From positions 248,001-312,000 of the forward strand of contig NZ_BBXG01000006.1 in assembly GCF_001570605.1 (NCBI RefSeq): DNA of 64,000 nt, written 5' to 3'. Shown here piece after piece: positions 30,662-39,365 of the stretch. The position numbers and the translations under genes were made by a program. The stretch's first letter is position 1. The number at the start of each line of letters is the position of its first letter. The notes beneath the pieces were generated by a model, which worked only from the letters and a program-made list of their open reading frames with translations, was not told the origin of the DNA and ran no database searches. Source of the stretch: Herbidospora cretacea (GTDB lineage: Bacteria > Actinomycetota > Actinomycetes > Streptosporangiales > Streptosporangiaceae).

Positions 30662-31558
30662 ATGGAAGAGCTGCGCCGCCTGCTGAACCGGCATGCCCGG
30701 CCCGACATGACCACCCCCATCGACGGAGTGCTCGTGTCCCGGGTCGATCGGTCCGACCCGGCCGAGACCTCCATGTCCGGGACGGTGCTGGCCGTCATCG
30801 CCCAGGGGGAGAAGCGGCTCGCGCTCGGCGACCGGGTCTACGACTACCGGGCCGGTCAATATCTCGTCGCCTCCGTCGACCTGCCGGTCACCGGCCGGTT
30901 CGTGGGTGCGACCAGGGAGGAGCCCGCGCTCGGGTTCGGGCTGGTGCTGAGGCCTGAGGCGGTGGCCGAGCTGCTGCTGGCGGCCGGGCCCGGCGACCTC
31001 CCGCGCGAACCGGCCGGGACACCCTCCGGGCTGGCGGTCAGCGACGCCTCCGCCGAGCTGCTCGACGCGGTCGTGCGGCTGCTGCGGCTCATCGAGCGGC
31101 CGCGCGACCGGGCGGTGCTGGCGCCGCTCGTCATCAAGGAGATCCTCTGGCTGGTGGCGACCGGGCCGCAGGGCGGGGTGGTGCGGCAGCTCGGGCTGGC
31201 CGACAGCGGGCTCAGCCACGTCGCGCGGGCGGTGCGGTGGATCCGCGAACACTACGCGCAGCCGTTCCGGGTGGAGGAGGTGGCGAGGCTGTCGGGCATG
31301 AGCGTGTCGGCGTTCTACCGCAACTTCCAGGCGGTCACCGCGATGAGCCCCATCCAGTTCCAGAAGCAGATCCGGCTCCAGGAGGCCCGGCTGCTGCTGG
31401 CCACCCGCCCCGGCGACATCGCCGGGGTGGGCCATCGGGTCGGCTACGACAGCCCGTCGCAGTTCAGCCGGGAGTACCGCCGCCAGTTCGGCACCCCGCC
31501 CAGCCAGGACGCCACGCTGCCGAGGCCGGCCCCCAGGACGATGGCCGCCCTGCCCTGA
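30662..31558 (+). CDS. AraC-family transcriptional regulator
   Basis: A 298-residue regulator: an N-terminal AraC_N (PF06719-type) cupin-like domain at about 25-180 with QGEKRLALGDRVYDYRAGQYLVASVDLPVTG, then two helix-turn-helix motifs at about 195-290, including FRVEEVARLSGMSVSAFYRNFQAVTAMSPIQFQKQIRLQEARLLL and GYDSPSQFSREYRRQFG. This subfamily often sits beside oxidoreductase or esterase genes that it controls; here the divergent ABM-esterase pair is the likely target. A terminator follows. Confidence 0.92.
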   Translation: MEELRRLLNRHARPDMTTPIDGVLVSRVDRSDPAETSMSGTVLAVIAQGEKRLALGDRVYDYRAGQYLVASVDLPVTGRFVGATREEPALGFGLVLRPEAVAELLLAAGPGDLPREPAGTPSGLAVSDASAELLDAVVRLLRLIERPRDRAVLAPLVIKEILWLVATGPQGGVVRQLGLADSGLSHVARAVRWIREHYAQPFRVEEVARLSGMSVSAFYRNFQAVTAMSPIQFQKQIRLQEARLLLATRPGDIAGVGHRVGYDSPSQFSREYRRQFGTPPSQDATLPRPAPRTMAALP

Positions 31559-31564
31559 CGGCCG

Positions 31565-31595
31565 GTCGGCGCCGGATGCGGCGTGGGGCGCCGAC
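31565..31595 (+). terminator. Terminator after the AraC gene
   Basis: GTCGGCGCC (31565-31573) and GGCGCCGAC (31587-31595) form a perfect 9-bp stem with a 13-base loop, 6 bases beyond the AraC stop. Confidence 0.7.
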
Positions 31596-31641
31596 GGCGG
31601 TCGGGGCCAGGGCAGGCGGAGCCGTAACGGAAGAAACGCTT

Positions 31642-34017
31642 TTAAGACGCGGTGACGGACGAGATCTCGTTGAGGGGGAACTCCAGGTAGTCGCCGGCCT
31701 CCTCGCACCACGCGTCGAGGACGCCGCTGTGCAGTTCGCCGTGGCTGACGGTGGCCGTCACGCCGTCGGACAGGGTGATCAGCGCGCGGACGCCGCGGTC
31801 GACGACGAAGCCGAGGAGCGACTGCTGGGCGGTCGGCAGGCGGCTGGCCATCCGGCCGATCAGCGCCCACGTCTGGCCGTTGGGGCGGTCGTCGTCGCGG
31901 TGCTTGAGCAGGCGGGCGGCGTGTTCGTGGGGGTCGGGCGGGGGTTCGGTCAGCATCGGCGGCGGGTCGAGCTCGGCGACCCGTCCGCCCGGCAGCAGGA
32001 TCAACCGGCCGCCCTGCGGCTCGCGCCGGATCTCGATGTCGCCGGTGTCGTTGACGGGCACGGGCGCGTAACCGGCCTCGCGCAGCGCGCGCAGGGTCCG
32101 GTCGGCGGGGGAGGTGCTGGCCAGCACCGTCGGGGCGAGCTGGCGCAGGCCCAGTTTCGCGAGCTTGCGGTGGGCGGCTATCTCGGCCAGCAGCCCCGGG
32201 TCGGAGCCCTGCACGATGCAGCCGACCGACGTCACGGTCACCTCGCCGTGGCGGCGGGCGACGTCGTTGATCAGATAGGTGAGCGGCTGGGGGAGGGTGC
32301 CGACCTGGGCGAGCTCGTCGAGCAGCTCGTCGGCGGTCGACCCGGCGTCGAGGGCCCGGCGGACGGTCGCGGCGCTGAATCGCCAGATCGACGCCGCGCC
32401 CTTGGCCTCGCGGGTGGCGACCCGGTCGAGCAGCGAGGCCAGCTCGACCGCCGGAGGACCGGTGACCACGGCCGTCAGGTCGGCCCCGAACAGCGCGGTG
32501 CGCTGGGCGCTGGCCAGCGCCCGGGTGGAGCAGTCGGCCAGCGCCGGGTCGTGTTCGACCTCGGGCGCCGAGTCGTCGTTCTCGTCGCCCGCGACCGAGC
32601 CGAGCGCGGCCAGCGCGCGGCCCAGATCGGTGAGCGAGTCGCAGGCGGTCAGGCCGAGGATGCGGGACTCCTCCAGAATGCCGGGCGCGCACTCGGCGAG
32701 CAGTTCGCGGTCGAGCAGCGGGGCCCGCCAGTGGACCGACTGGACGAGCTCCTGGAGCGTGGCGAAGCCGTGGCCGGGCTCGACGTCGGTCAGGGCGCCG
32801 AGAACGGCCCGGCGGATGCGGGCGATGGTCTCACCGGCCGGGTCGTCGCCGAGCACCACCGGATAGCGGCCGTCGACGCGGCGCAGCGACGAGCGCTCCA
32901 TCCGCCACCAGGAGGCCAGCAGCACCCGCAGCCGGTGGGGGGCGTCTTCGAGCCGCCAGGCGTCGAACCGCTCGGTCGGCGCCAGCCCGCCGGCCTTCTC
33001 GTCGAGGGCGAGCAGCCGGGCCACCGCGCAGACCTCGATCAGCAGCCGGGTCTCCTCTTCGGAGGTGCCGGTCTCCTTGGCCACGCGGCGGAGCTCGCGC
33101 ACGCCCACGCCGCCGTTCTTCAGCAGCGGGAGGGTGGTCTTGTCGGTGTTCTCCAGCAGCGCGGTCGCGCGGTCGAGCAGGTGGGGCGCGGCCAGCGCCA
33201 TCGCCAGGTCGACGGCGTCGCGGTCGACCGGGATCGTGGCCAGGTCGGGCGGATAGGGCGTGAAGGGGCCGTGGTATTCGGGGCCGCGCAGGCCGAGGGC
33301 GACCTCGCGGGGCATCTCGGCGACGTCCCATTGGGTGCGGAACAGCAGGCCGCGGTCCTGGGCCCACTTCTCGGGGGTGCCGGGGTTGACGAAGCGGTTG
33401 CCGTCGACGCTGCGGACCGGGCCGTCCCAGGCGAAGTCGTCGAGCAGGCCGACGGTCCCCTCCGGCGCCGAGGCGAGCAGGTCGCCGAGTTTGTCGGGGT
33501 CGCTGAGCAGGGCGGTCACCCGGGCCACCATCTGGCGTTTGCCGCCGGCCGGGGCGATGCCCAGGGTCCGGCACATGCGCCGCAGGCCCTCGGTGTTGAG
33601 CGCCCACGACTCCAGGTAGCCGTGGAGGGGTTCGCCCAGGCCGCAGGGGGCGGTCCACCAGCGGGCCACCGCCTCGGCGAGATGGATGCGGCCGTCGGGG
33701 GCGGGCCAGGCCAGCGCGCAGTCGTAGAGCCGGTCGAGCCACGGGATGACCTCGGAGGTGGACACGCCGAGGAACCGGGCCAGTTCGTCTTCCGTGGGGC
33801 GGCCGCCGATGACCAGGCACGCCTGGAGGAGCTCCAAAGGGGGCAGCGGGAGGCCGCGCATGACCTCCATGACCGCGAACGTGTTGCCGAGCCGCTGCGC
33901 GAGCGCGTCGATCCGCCGGGGCCAGGGCGGGGCGATCGCGTCGGGGCGGTTGGCCAGGACACGCGCGAGCCGGTTTTCGTCGAGAGTTGTCAGCCAGGCG
34001 ATTAGGTGATCGTCCAT
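31642..34017 (-). CDS. Helicase-associated domain protein (no ATPase)
   Basis: A 791-residue actinobacterial protein of the type annotated as helicase-C-terminal/helicase-associated domain containing. Helical N-terminal two thirds include winged-helix-like segments (PTEDELARFLGVSTSEVIPWLDRLYDCALAW). The C-terminal part (about 540-700), with LTYLINDVARRHGEVTVTSVGCIVQGSDPGLLAEIAAHRKLAKLGLRQLAPTVLASTSPADRTLRALREAGYAPVPV, is the conserved Helicase_C_3-like region. No Walker motifs are present. Orthologues usually lie near an XPB-type DNA helicase; none is here. ATG 34017 is used; a GTG directly precedes it. DNA repair accessory role is inference. Confidence 0.8.
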   Translation of the reverse strand: MDDHLIAWLTTLDENRLARVLANRPDAIAPPWPRRIDALAQRLGNTFAVMEVMRGLPLPPLELLQACLVIGGRPTEDELARFLGVSTSEVIPWLDRLYDCALAWPAPDGRIHLAEAVARWWTAPCGLGEPLHGYLESWALNTEGLRRMCRTLGIAPAGGKRQMVARVTALLSDPDKLGDLLASAPEGTVGLLDDFAWDGPVRSVDGNRFVNPGTPEKWAQDRGLLFRTQWDVAEMPREVALGLRGPEYHGPFTPYPPDLATIPVDRDAVDLAMALAAPHLLDRATALLENTDKTTLPLLKNGGVGVRELRRVAKETGTSEEETRLLIEVCAVARLLALDEKAGGLAPTERFDAWRLEDAPHRLRVLLASWWRMERSSLRRVDGRYPVVLGDDPAGETIARIRRAVLGALTDVEPGHGFATLQELVQSVHWRAPLLDRELLAECAPGILEESRILGLTACDSLTDLGRALAALGSVAGDENDDSAPEVEHDPALADCSTRALASAQRTALFGADLTAVVTGPPAVELASLLDRVATREAKGAASIWRFSAATVRRALDAGSTADELLDELAQVGTLPQPLTYLINDVARRHGEVTVTSVGCIVQGSDPGLLAEIAAHRKLAKLGLRQLAPTVLASTSPADRTLRALREAGYAPVPVNDTGDIEIRREPQGGRLILLPGGRVAELDPPPMLTEPPPDPHEHAARLLKHRDDDRPNGQTWALIGRMASRLPTAQQSLLGFVVDRGVRALITLSDGVTATVSHGELHSGVLDAWCEEAGDYLEFPLNEISSVTAS

Positions 34018-34242
34018 CACAGATCTCTCAGGGCCTCGGGAAGCCGCGGTGGTGGAGACGCACGTGAGATCAAGATATTCGGCACCGCAGGCGACGAAAA
34101 GGTCATTCTCCTGTTCTCCCTCCTCCCCGCGAGCGTGCTGGACTCCACCTCAGCACAGGATCACGCGGGAGGAAGGCAATCCCGGATACTCAATGGGGAT
34201 TTCCTGGCCGGGTGTTAACAGTGGTCCCAAAGGCATCAGGAA

Positions 34243-34279
34243 GCGAGCCGGAGGCGGCCGAAGGCCGTCTCCGGCTCGC
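34243..34279. terminator. Long hairpin in the gap before the helicase-associated gene
   Basis: GCGAGCCGGAGGCGGCC (34243-34259), loop GAA, GGCCGTCTCCGGCTCGC (34263-34279): 17-bp stem with one G-U-type mismatch. Together with the next hairpin it fills the 350-base gap 34018-34367, whose remaining AT-richer part (34050-34240) should hold the promoter of the helicase-associated gene. Confidence 0.6.
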
Positions 34280-34302
34280 GCTGTGAATCTGCCGCGAAGA
34301 AT

Positions 34303-34362
34303 CGCCGGCCGAGGGGTGCCCCCGCGCAGTCCGGGCTGCACGGGAGCACCCCTCGGCCGGCG
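34303..34362 (-). terminator. Terminator of the ATP-binding regulator gene
   Basis: CGCCGGCCGAGGGGTGC (34303-34319) and GCACCCCTCGGCCGGCG (34346-34362) are perfect 17-bp arms. The 26-base loop contains an additional GCAG/CTGC mini-stem. It starts 5 bases beyond the ATPase stop on the minus strand. Confidence 0.75.
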
Positions 34363-34367
34363 AGGCA

Positions 34368-34886
34368 TCAGGTGAGAACGGCCCAGACGGCCTTTCCCTG
34401 GGGGGCGAGCGGCGACCAGCCCCACCGCACGCTGATCGACTCGACGATGTGCAGGCCGAGCCCGCCCGGTTCGAACGGGGCCGGGTCGCGCAGCACGGGG
34501 TGGGCCGAGCCGGGGTCGGTGAGCGCGCAGGCGACGAACGCGCCGCGCCGGATGAGGGCGAGCCTGATCACCTCGCGCCGGGGCCGCCCGCCGATCTCCA
34601 GCCCGTGGCGCAGGGCGTTGGTGGCGAGCTCCGAGACGACCAGCTCCATCCCGTCGCACAGCTCGCCCAGGTCCCAGCCGGTCAGCGTCCCGGTCGCGAA
34701 GCTGCGGGCGCTGTGGACCGAGTCCGCCTTGGGCGGGAGGACGAAAGTGGCGGCCTGGGAGGCGGAGAAGGCGGGCAGGAGGTCGCGCGCGGGTTCGGGC
34801 CACCAGCCGACCGGGGGCCACCAATCGAGTGCCGACCATTCGAGGACCGAGTGCACGAGATCATGATGGGGCACGGTCTCGTGCAT
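34368..34886 (-). CDS. ATP-binding (RsbW-type HATPase_c_2) regulator
   Basis: A 172-residue anti-sigma-like ATPase. The C-terminal 120 residues have the GHKL fold: SVHSARSFATGTLTGWDL, N-box MELVVSELATNALRHG, G1-like LTDPGSAHPVL, and G2 PGGLGLHIVESISVRWGW. A Trp-rich segment (WSALDWWPPVGWWPEPARD) precedes it. In actinomycetes such proteins are encoded beside DUF5753 HTH and DUF397 genes, as here, resembling the Streptomyces abaA/whiJ locus. Start uncertain: ATG 34886 has no clear ribosome-binding site and the frame is open upstream. Confidence 0.85.
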   Translation of the reverse strand: MHETVPHHDLVHSVLEWSALDWWPPVGWWPEPARDLLPAFSASQAATFVLPPKADSVHSARSFATGTLTGWDLGELCDGMELVVSELATNALRHGLEIGGRPRREVIRLALIRRGAFVACALTDPGSAHPVLRDPAPFEPGGLGLHIVESISVRWGWSPLAPQGKAVWAVLT

Positions 34887-35010
34887 GTGCAACAGCGGAT
34901 GCACGTGCAGATGGTCGTTGCAGGCGCTACCGTTACCCAAAACGACCCTGGGACGAAAGGGGCGATCTTTGACAGACTGTAGTTCAGTCCACATACCGGA
35001 GGAATGACTC

Positions 35011-35892
35011 GTGTCGATCGACCCGCCAGGTTCCGGCTCCACCGTCCGGCGCATCATGCTCGGCGCCAGTCTCCGGAGGCTGCGCGAGGAGCGGGAGCTC
35101 ACCCGTGAGGAGGCCGGATTCCACATCCGGGCGTCCGAATCGAAGATCAGCCGAATGGAGCTCGGCCGGGTCGGATTCAAGACACGAGACGTCGAAGACC
35201 TGCTCACCCTGTACGGCGTCAGCGACGACGCCGAACGCCGGCAGCTCCTGGAGATGGTCCGGGAGGCCAACACGCCCGGTTGGTGGCACAAGTTCGGCGA
35301 GGTGCTGCCGGGCTGGTTCGTCACCTTCATCGGACTGGAAGAGGCCGCCAGCGTGATCCGCACCTACGAGGTGCAGTTCGTGCCCGGTCTGCTCCAGACG
35401 TCCGCGTACGCGCGCGCCGTCATCCGGCTCGGGTTCCCCGACGCCCCCGATGACGAGATCGAACGCCGCGTGCATGTGCGGATGCAGCGACAGGAGCGGC
35501 TCGCCAACGCGGGCGGCCCGCGCCTGTGGGCGGTCATCGACGAGGCGGCGCTACGCCGGCCCATCGGGGGGCCGAAGATCATGCGCGAGCAGATCGAGCA
35601 TCTGCTCGACGTGGCCCGGCTGCCCAACATCACTCTGCAGGTGATGCCGTTCCGCTTCGGCATGCACGCCGCCGAGGGCGGGGCCTTCACCATCTTGCGG
35701 TTTCCGGAGTCCGACCTTTCGGACGTGGTCTACGTCGAGCAACTCTGGGGCGCTCTGTACCTCGACAAACGCGAGGACATCGATCCTTACCTCACGGCCA
35801 TGGAACAGCTCTGCGTGGAGAGCACCACGCCGGGCGGGACCAGGGACCTGCTCGATGATCTTCTGAGAGAGAAAGTGTATGCAGACTTATAA
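35011..35892 (+). CDS. Helix-turn-helix regulator with DUF5753 (WhiJ-like)
   Basis: A 293-residue protein: an N-terminal Xre-type HTH (about 15-75) with LRRLREERELTREEAGFHIRASESKISRMELGR, followed by the DUF5753 domain (about 105-285) with IRTYEVQFVPGLLQTSAYARAVI and VMPFRFGMHAAEGGAFTILRFPESDLSDVVYVEQ. These regulators act with a DUF397 partner in development and secondary metabolism (WhiJ/BldB systems). GTG 35011 follows GGAGG at 8 bases. The DUF397 gene overlaps its last 14 bases; the ATPase gene is divergent. Confidence 0.93.
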   Translation: MSIDPPGSGSTVRRIMLGASLRRLREERELTREEAGFHIRASESKISRMELGRVGFKTRDVEDLLTLYGVSDDAERRQLLEMVREANTPGWWHKFGEVLPGWFVTFIGLEEAASVIRTYEVQFVPGLLQTSAYARAVIRLGFPDAPDDEIERRVHVRMQRQERLANAGGPRLWAVIDEAALRRPIGGPKIMREQIEHLLDVARLPNITLQVMPFRFGMHAAEGGAFTILRFPESDLSDVVYVEQLWGALYLDKREDIDPYLTAMEQLCVESTTPGGTRDLLDDLLREKVYADL

Positions 35893-36112
35893 CGGGATGC
35901 CCGCCACCGCCCTTTCGGGCGTCCAGTGGCGGAAGAGCCTGCACAGCAACTCCACGGGGAACTGCGTGGAGCTCGCCGAGCTGCCCGACGGCGGGGTCGC
36001 CGTCCGCAACTCCCGGTTCCCCGAGGGGCCGGCGCTCATCTACACGCGGGACGAGATCCGCGCGCTCGTGCTCGGGGTCAAGGACGGGGAGTTCGACGGC
36101 CTGGTCGCGTAA
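35879..36112 (+). CDS. DUF397 (BldB-like) small protein
   Basis: A 77-residue protein with the DUF397 pattern WRKSLHSNSTGNCVELAELPDGGVAVRNSRFPEGPALIYTRDEIRALVLGVKDGEFD. Partners of DUF5753 HTH regulators; they probably bind and antagonise or co-regulate them. The start lies inside the end of the regulator gene (14-base overlap), giving coupled translation. Confidence 0.93.
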   Translation: MQTYNGMPATALSGVQWRKSLHSNSTGNCVELAELPDGGVAVRNSRFPEGPALIYTRDEIRALVLGVKDGEFDGLVA

Positions 36113-36180
36113 CGCCCTTTTAACACGAGGTTCACTCACTTAACCGGTTTGGGCCGGGGGTGTAACACGGGTCGGGCAGC

Positions 36181-36462
36181 ATGGTTCCCATGCTGGACCA
36201 GATGACCCTGTACCCCGTCGCCGACGACGTGCTCTTCGCACCCGGCGGCCGGGTCGTGATCAGGACCTACGGCGTCGCCTCGGCGGCCGACCCCCTTGAC
36301 GGCCAGCCGAGGTCGGTGGCCTACCGGACGTGGGTCACCGGGGTCCGCGACCAGCCCCGCTACTGGCGCTGGGGACACTTCGAAGACGCCCGCCGGGGCC
36401 ACCGCAAGGTGCTCGAATGGCTCACCGGGCGCGGACCGCAGCCCGCGCCCGTCAATCCCTAG
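36181..36462 (+). CDS. Hypothetical protein, 93 residues
   Basis: A small soluble protein (TLYPVADDVLFAPGGRVVIRTYGVASAADPL, then YRTWVTGVRDQPRYWRWGHFEDARRGHRKVLEWL). Trp- and Arg-rich second half; no domain recognised. Coding potential is supported by actinomycete-like codon use and a start behind GGTCGGG. ATG 36190 is an alternative. It is separated by only 6 bases from the end of the convergent phosphatase gene. Confidence 0.6.
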   Translation: MVPMLDQMTLYPVADDVLFAPGGRVVIRTYGVASAADPLDGQPRSVAYRTWVTGVRDQPRYWRWGHFEDARRGHRKVLEWLTGRGPQPAPVNP

Positions 36463-36468
36463 CCGTCT

Positions 36469-37071
36469 CTAACGGACGGGCGAGTTCCAGGTCAGGACCA
36501 CTCGCTCGCCGTGTTCGTAACCCAGTGAGCAGTAGGTGCCGGTGTCGAGCCGGAGCAGCCGCCCCTCGGAGGCGGGCAGGCCGAGCCAGCGGGCCGCCAG
36601 CACCCGCAGGAAGTGGCCGTGGGCCACGAGCAGCACCGAACTGTCGTCTCCGGTGAGCGCGTCGACGGCCCGGGTGATCGCCCGGTCGGCGCGCTCGCCC
36701 ACGTGGTCGACGTTCTCGCCCGGGTGGGCCGAGTCGCCGGGGATCACGCCGTCGCGCCAGATGTACCACCCGGGGATCGTCTCCCTGATGGTGGCCGTGG
36801 TCACGCCCTCGTAGCCGCCGTAGTCCCACTCCCACAGGTCGGGGTCGGTCTCCCAGCCGGTGAGCCCGGCCAGCTCGGCCGTCCGGGCCGCCCGCTGGGC
36901 CGGGCTGACCAGGACGAGGGCGAAGTCGCAGGCCTTGACGACGGAGTCCAGGGCCCGTGCCTGCGCCTCGCCGTGGGGGGTCAGCGGGATGTCGGTCCGC
37001 CCGGTGTGGCGACCGGCTTTGCTCCATTCGGTCTCACCGTGGCGCAGCAGGATGATGTTCACCAGCCCCAT
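36469..37071 (-). CDS. Histidine phosphatase (phosphoglycerate mutase-like)
   Basis: A 200-residue member of the histidine phosphatase superfamily. Catalytic RHGE is in LLRHGETEWSKAGRHTGRTDIPLT (His about residue 12), the second His in LLVAHGHFLRVLAARWLG, and conserved Arg in SPAQRAARTAE. Sequence context DLWEWDYGGYEG resembles acid/sugar-phosphate phosphatases rather than glycolytic mutase. Start ATG 37071; GTG 37062 (VNIILLRHG) is an alternative. Confidence 0.9.
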   Translation of the reverse strand: MGLVNIILLRHGETEWSKAGRHTGRTDIPLTPHGEAQARALDSVVKACDFALVLVSPAQRAARTAELAGLTGWETDPDLWEWDYGGYEGVTTATIRETIPGWYIWRDGVIPGDSAHPGENVDHVGERADRAITRAVDALTGDDSSVLLVAHGHFLRVLAARWLGLPASEGRLLRLDTGTYCSLGYEHGERVVLTWNSPVR

Positions 37072-37136
37072 GATGGCCGTTACACGGGTGGATAGTCTCT
37101 GATCGCCGACGTGTCGCGACAAAGGGGAGCAGGCTG

Positions 37137-38009
37137 ATGGAACCGGTATCTGTGGGGCTCATCGGGGCCGGGCCGTGGGCCGGCATGATCCACGCGCCGA
37201 AGCTCGCCGCCGGACCGGACACCCGGCTGGCCGGGATCTGGGCCCGCCGTCCCGACGCCGCGCGCGAACTGGCCGCCAGGAACGGCACCCGCGCCTTCGA
37301 GCTGCTCGACGAGCTCTTCGACCACTGCGACGCGGTGGCGTTCTGCGTGCCGCCGGGCGTGCAGGCCGAACTCGGGGTACTGGCCGCGCAGGCCGGGAAG
37401 GCCCTGCTGCTGGAGAAGCCCCTCGCCGACAGTCTCGACGGCGCGCTCCGGCTGGCCGACGCGGTCGCCGAGTCGGGCGTGCCGACGCAGATGGTCTTCT
37501 CCTTCCGGTACGCCGCCGCGACCGACGCCTTCCTGGAGAAGGTCGCCGGGATCGACCCCTTCGGCGGATACGCGGCCAACATCGGCGGCGCGCTGCACGG
37601 CGGCCCGTTCGCCACCCCCTGGCGGCTGGAGCGCGGCGCGATCCTCGACGTCGGCCCGCACATGCTCGACCTGCTCGACGCGGCGCTGGGGCCGATCAGC
37701 GGGGTCAGGGCCCACGGCAACTCCCTCGGCTGGGTCGGGCTGCTGCTCGAACACGAGACCGGCGCGGTCAGCGAGGCGTCGCTGACCATGGCCGCGACCG
37801 GGGACCTGCCCGACGCGCGGGTCGAGGTCTTCGGCCGCAACGGCTCGGCCACCCTGTTCGGGGCGATGCTGGGCGACGACGCCTTCAGCCGGATGGTGGC
37901 GCAGTTCGCCCAGACGGTCAGGAACCGGGGCGGCCACCCGCTCGACGCCGCCCACGGCCTGCGCCTCCAGCGGATCATCGCGGAAGCGGAGCGGCAGCTC
38001 TCCGCCTGA
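37137..38009 (+). CDS. Gfo/Idh/MocA family oxidoreductase
   Basis: A 290-residue NAD(P)-dependent dehydrogenase. N-terminal Rossmann GLIGAGPWAGMIHAPKLAAGPDTRLAGIWARRPDAARELA; the conserved EKP motif is in LLLEKPLADSLDGA; the C-terminal domain has LDVGPHMLDLLDAALGP with the catalytic His. Shorter than typical (330-360 residues) in its beta-sheet region. Substrate is probably a sugar or cyclitol. RBS AGGGGAG precedes the ATG. The 3' end overlaps the acyltransferase gene by 35 bases. Confidence 0.9.
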   Translation: MEPVSVGLIGAGPWAGMIHAPKLAAGPDTRLAGIWARRPDAARELAARNGTRAFELLDELFDHCDAVAFCVPPGVQAELGVLAAQAGKALLLEKPLADSLDGALRLADAVAESGVPTQMVFSFRYAAATDAFLEKVAGIDPFGGYAANIGGALHGGPFATPWRLERGAILDVGPHMLDLLDAALGPISGVRAHGNSLGWVGLLLEHETGAVSEASLTMAATGDLPDARVEVFGRNGSATLFGAMLGDDAFSRMVAQFAQTVRNRGGHPLDAAHGLRLQRIIAEAERQLSA

Positions 38010-39219
38010 GCAGCAGCGCCATCCCCAGGGCGAGCGCGGCGCTGCCGGCGGCCGGGACGAACGTGCCCGGCGTGAACCCGGTGACGGTCAGGGTGAGCAG
38101 CCCGGCCGCCGACAGGCCGACCGCGCCGAGCGTCCGGAGCGGGGTGGAACTCGTCGGCGGGGCGGCCTCGAACCGGCCGAACAGGGCCGTCAGCACGGTC
38201 AGGACCAGCGCCAGCCAGCCCAGCCAGATCGGCAGCAGTGTCCACCAGGTGGCCGACCACGGCTGCGGGGTCTCGATGCCGAAGCCGGCGAACGCGACCC
38301 CGCCGACGGTGATCAGCGCGGTCATGTGCCAGAGGTAGAAGGTCATCATCCGGGGCGCGAGCCAGCTCAGCACCGGCGCGGGCAGCGCCCGGTTCAGCCA
38401 CTCGCGCGCCCACAGCGCCAGGCCGAGCTGCCCGGCGAACACCGCGAGCATCACCGCGCTCGGCGGAGCCATGTTGCTGGGCATGCCGGGCATCCCGATC
38501 ATGCTGGCCGGGTAGGGCCCGGCGGCCACCATGGCCGCGGTCAGCCCGAACCCGGCGGCGGCCAGGGCGAGGGCGCGGCGGCCGGTGAGGGTGAGCCTGC
38601 CCTGGGCGTACAGGAACCCGACCTGGTGGACGGCGAGCCAGACGAACGCGATGTTCAGATATCCGGCCTGCTCGAACCCGGAGAAGCGGACCACGTCGAC
38701 GGCGAGCGCCGCCGCCGCGCAGAGCGGCAGCAGGACCCGCGCGGGCACCCGGGCCAGCAGCGGCGTGGTGACGACGGCGAGCAGGTAGACGGCGAGGAAC
38801 CAGAGCAGCTGGCCGACCAGCCGCGAGGCGACCTCCAGCGGCTGGGCCGGGACGCCGAGCGCGCCGAGCAGGTAGGGCAGCGGCAGCCACACCGCGATCA
38901 GCGGCAGCACCGGCCAGCCGAGCCGGACCACCCGCTTGCCGATCCACTTCTCGGCGCTCTGCGGCCTTCCGGTCCAGCTCAGGTAATTGGCCGCGCCCCC
39001 GGCGAAGAACACCAGCGGCATGACCTGGCTGATCCAGGTGATCAGCGGCACCGAGGCCAGCGCGTTGCCGGTGACCAGGTCGCCGCCCCGGTCGAGCAGC
39101 ACCGGCATCGTCCAGTGCTGGACCACCACGAGCACCATGCCGAGCACCCGCAGCACGTCGACGAACGGGTCGCGCGGCGAGGCGACGGGATGGACGGGAT
39201 GGGGGATCGTCATCGACAT
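37975..39219 (-). CDS. Acyltransferase family 3 membrane protein
   Basis: A 414-residue integral membrane protein with about ten helices, fitting the Acyl_transf_3 family (O-acetylation of cell-surface glycans or secondary metabolites). The N-terminus RDPFVDVLRVLGMVLVVVQHWTMP carries the family Arg/His pair at the start of helix 1, and MTFYLWHMTALITVGG is the late conserved helix. C-terminal R-rich tail. No partner SGNH domain. ATG 39219 behind GGAGGC. Confidence 0.9.
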   Translation of the reverse strand: MSMTIPHPVHPVASPRDPFVDVLRVLGMVLVVVQHWTMPVLLDRGGDLVTGNALASVPLITWISQVMPLVFFAGGAANYLSWTGRPQSAEKWIGKRVVRLGWPVLPLIAVWLPLPYLLGALGVPAQPLEVASRLVGQLLWFLAVYLLAVVTTPLLARVPARVLLPLCAAAALAVDVVRFSGFEQAGYLNIAFVWLAVHQVGFLYAQGRLTLTGRRALALAAAGFGLTAAMVAAGPYPASMIGMPGMPSNMAPPSAVMLAVFAGQLGLALWAREWLNRALPAPVLSWLAPRMMTFYLWHMTALITVGGVAFAGFGIETPQPWSATWWTLLPIWLGWLALVLTVLTALFGRFEAAPPTSSTPLRTLGAVGLSAAGLLTLTVTGFTPGTFVPAAGSAALALGMALLLRRRAAAPLPR

Positions 39220-39254
39220 GGGGGCCGCCTCCGGGGGGAATCAGGTCCCCTTCA

Positions 39255-39269
39255 GCGTTCCGGGAACGC
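39255..39269. promoter_or_regulatory. Palindrome upstream of the acyltransferase gene
   Basis: GCGTTCC-G-GGAACGC, a perfect 7-bp dyad 36-50 bases before the acyltransferase ATG in the 146-base gap to the response regulator stop. Candidate operator. Confidence 0.35.
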
Positions 39270-39365
39270 CCCGCGAAGTCGGTCCCGCGAGCACCCGTCT
39301 CGATCTACGGGCCCCCGCTACCCCGGATGGTGGTGCTGGCTACACCCTCGGCGAGACCGCCGGTG

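Noticed and set aside
34969-34997. TTGACA followed by CATACC as promoter of the DUF5753 regulator
   Set aside because: The predicted start site would fall after the GGAGG ribosome-binding site used by the GTG start, so the arrangement is not self-consistent.
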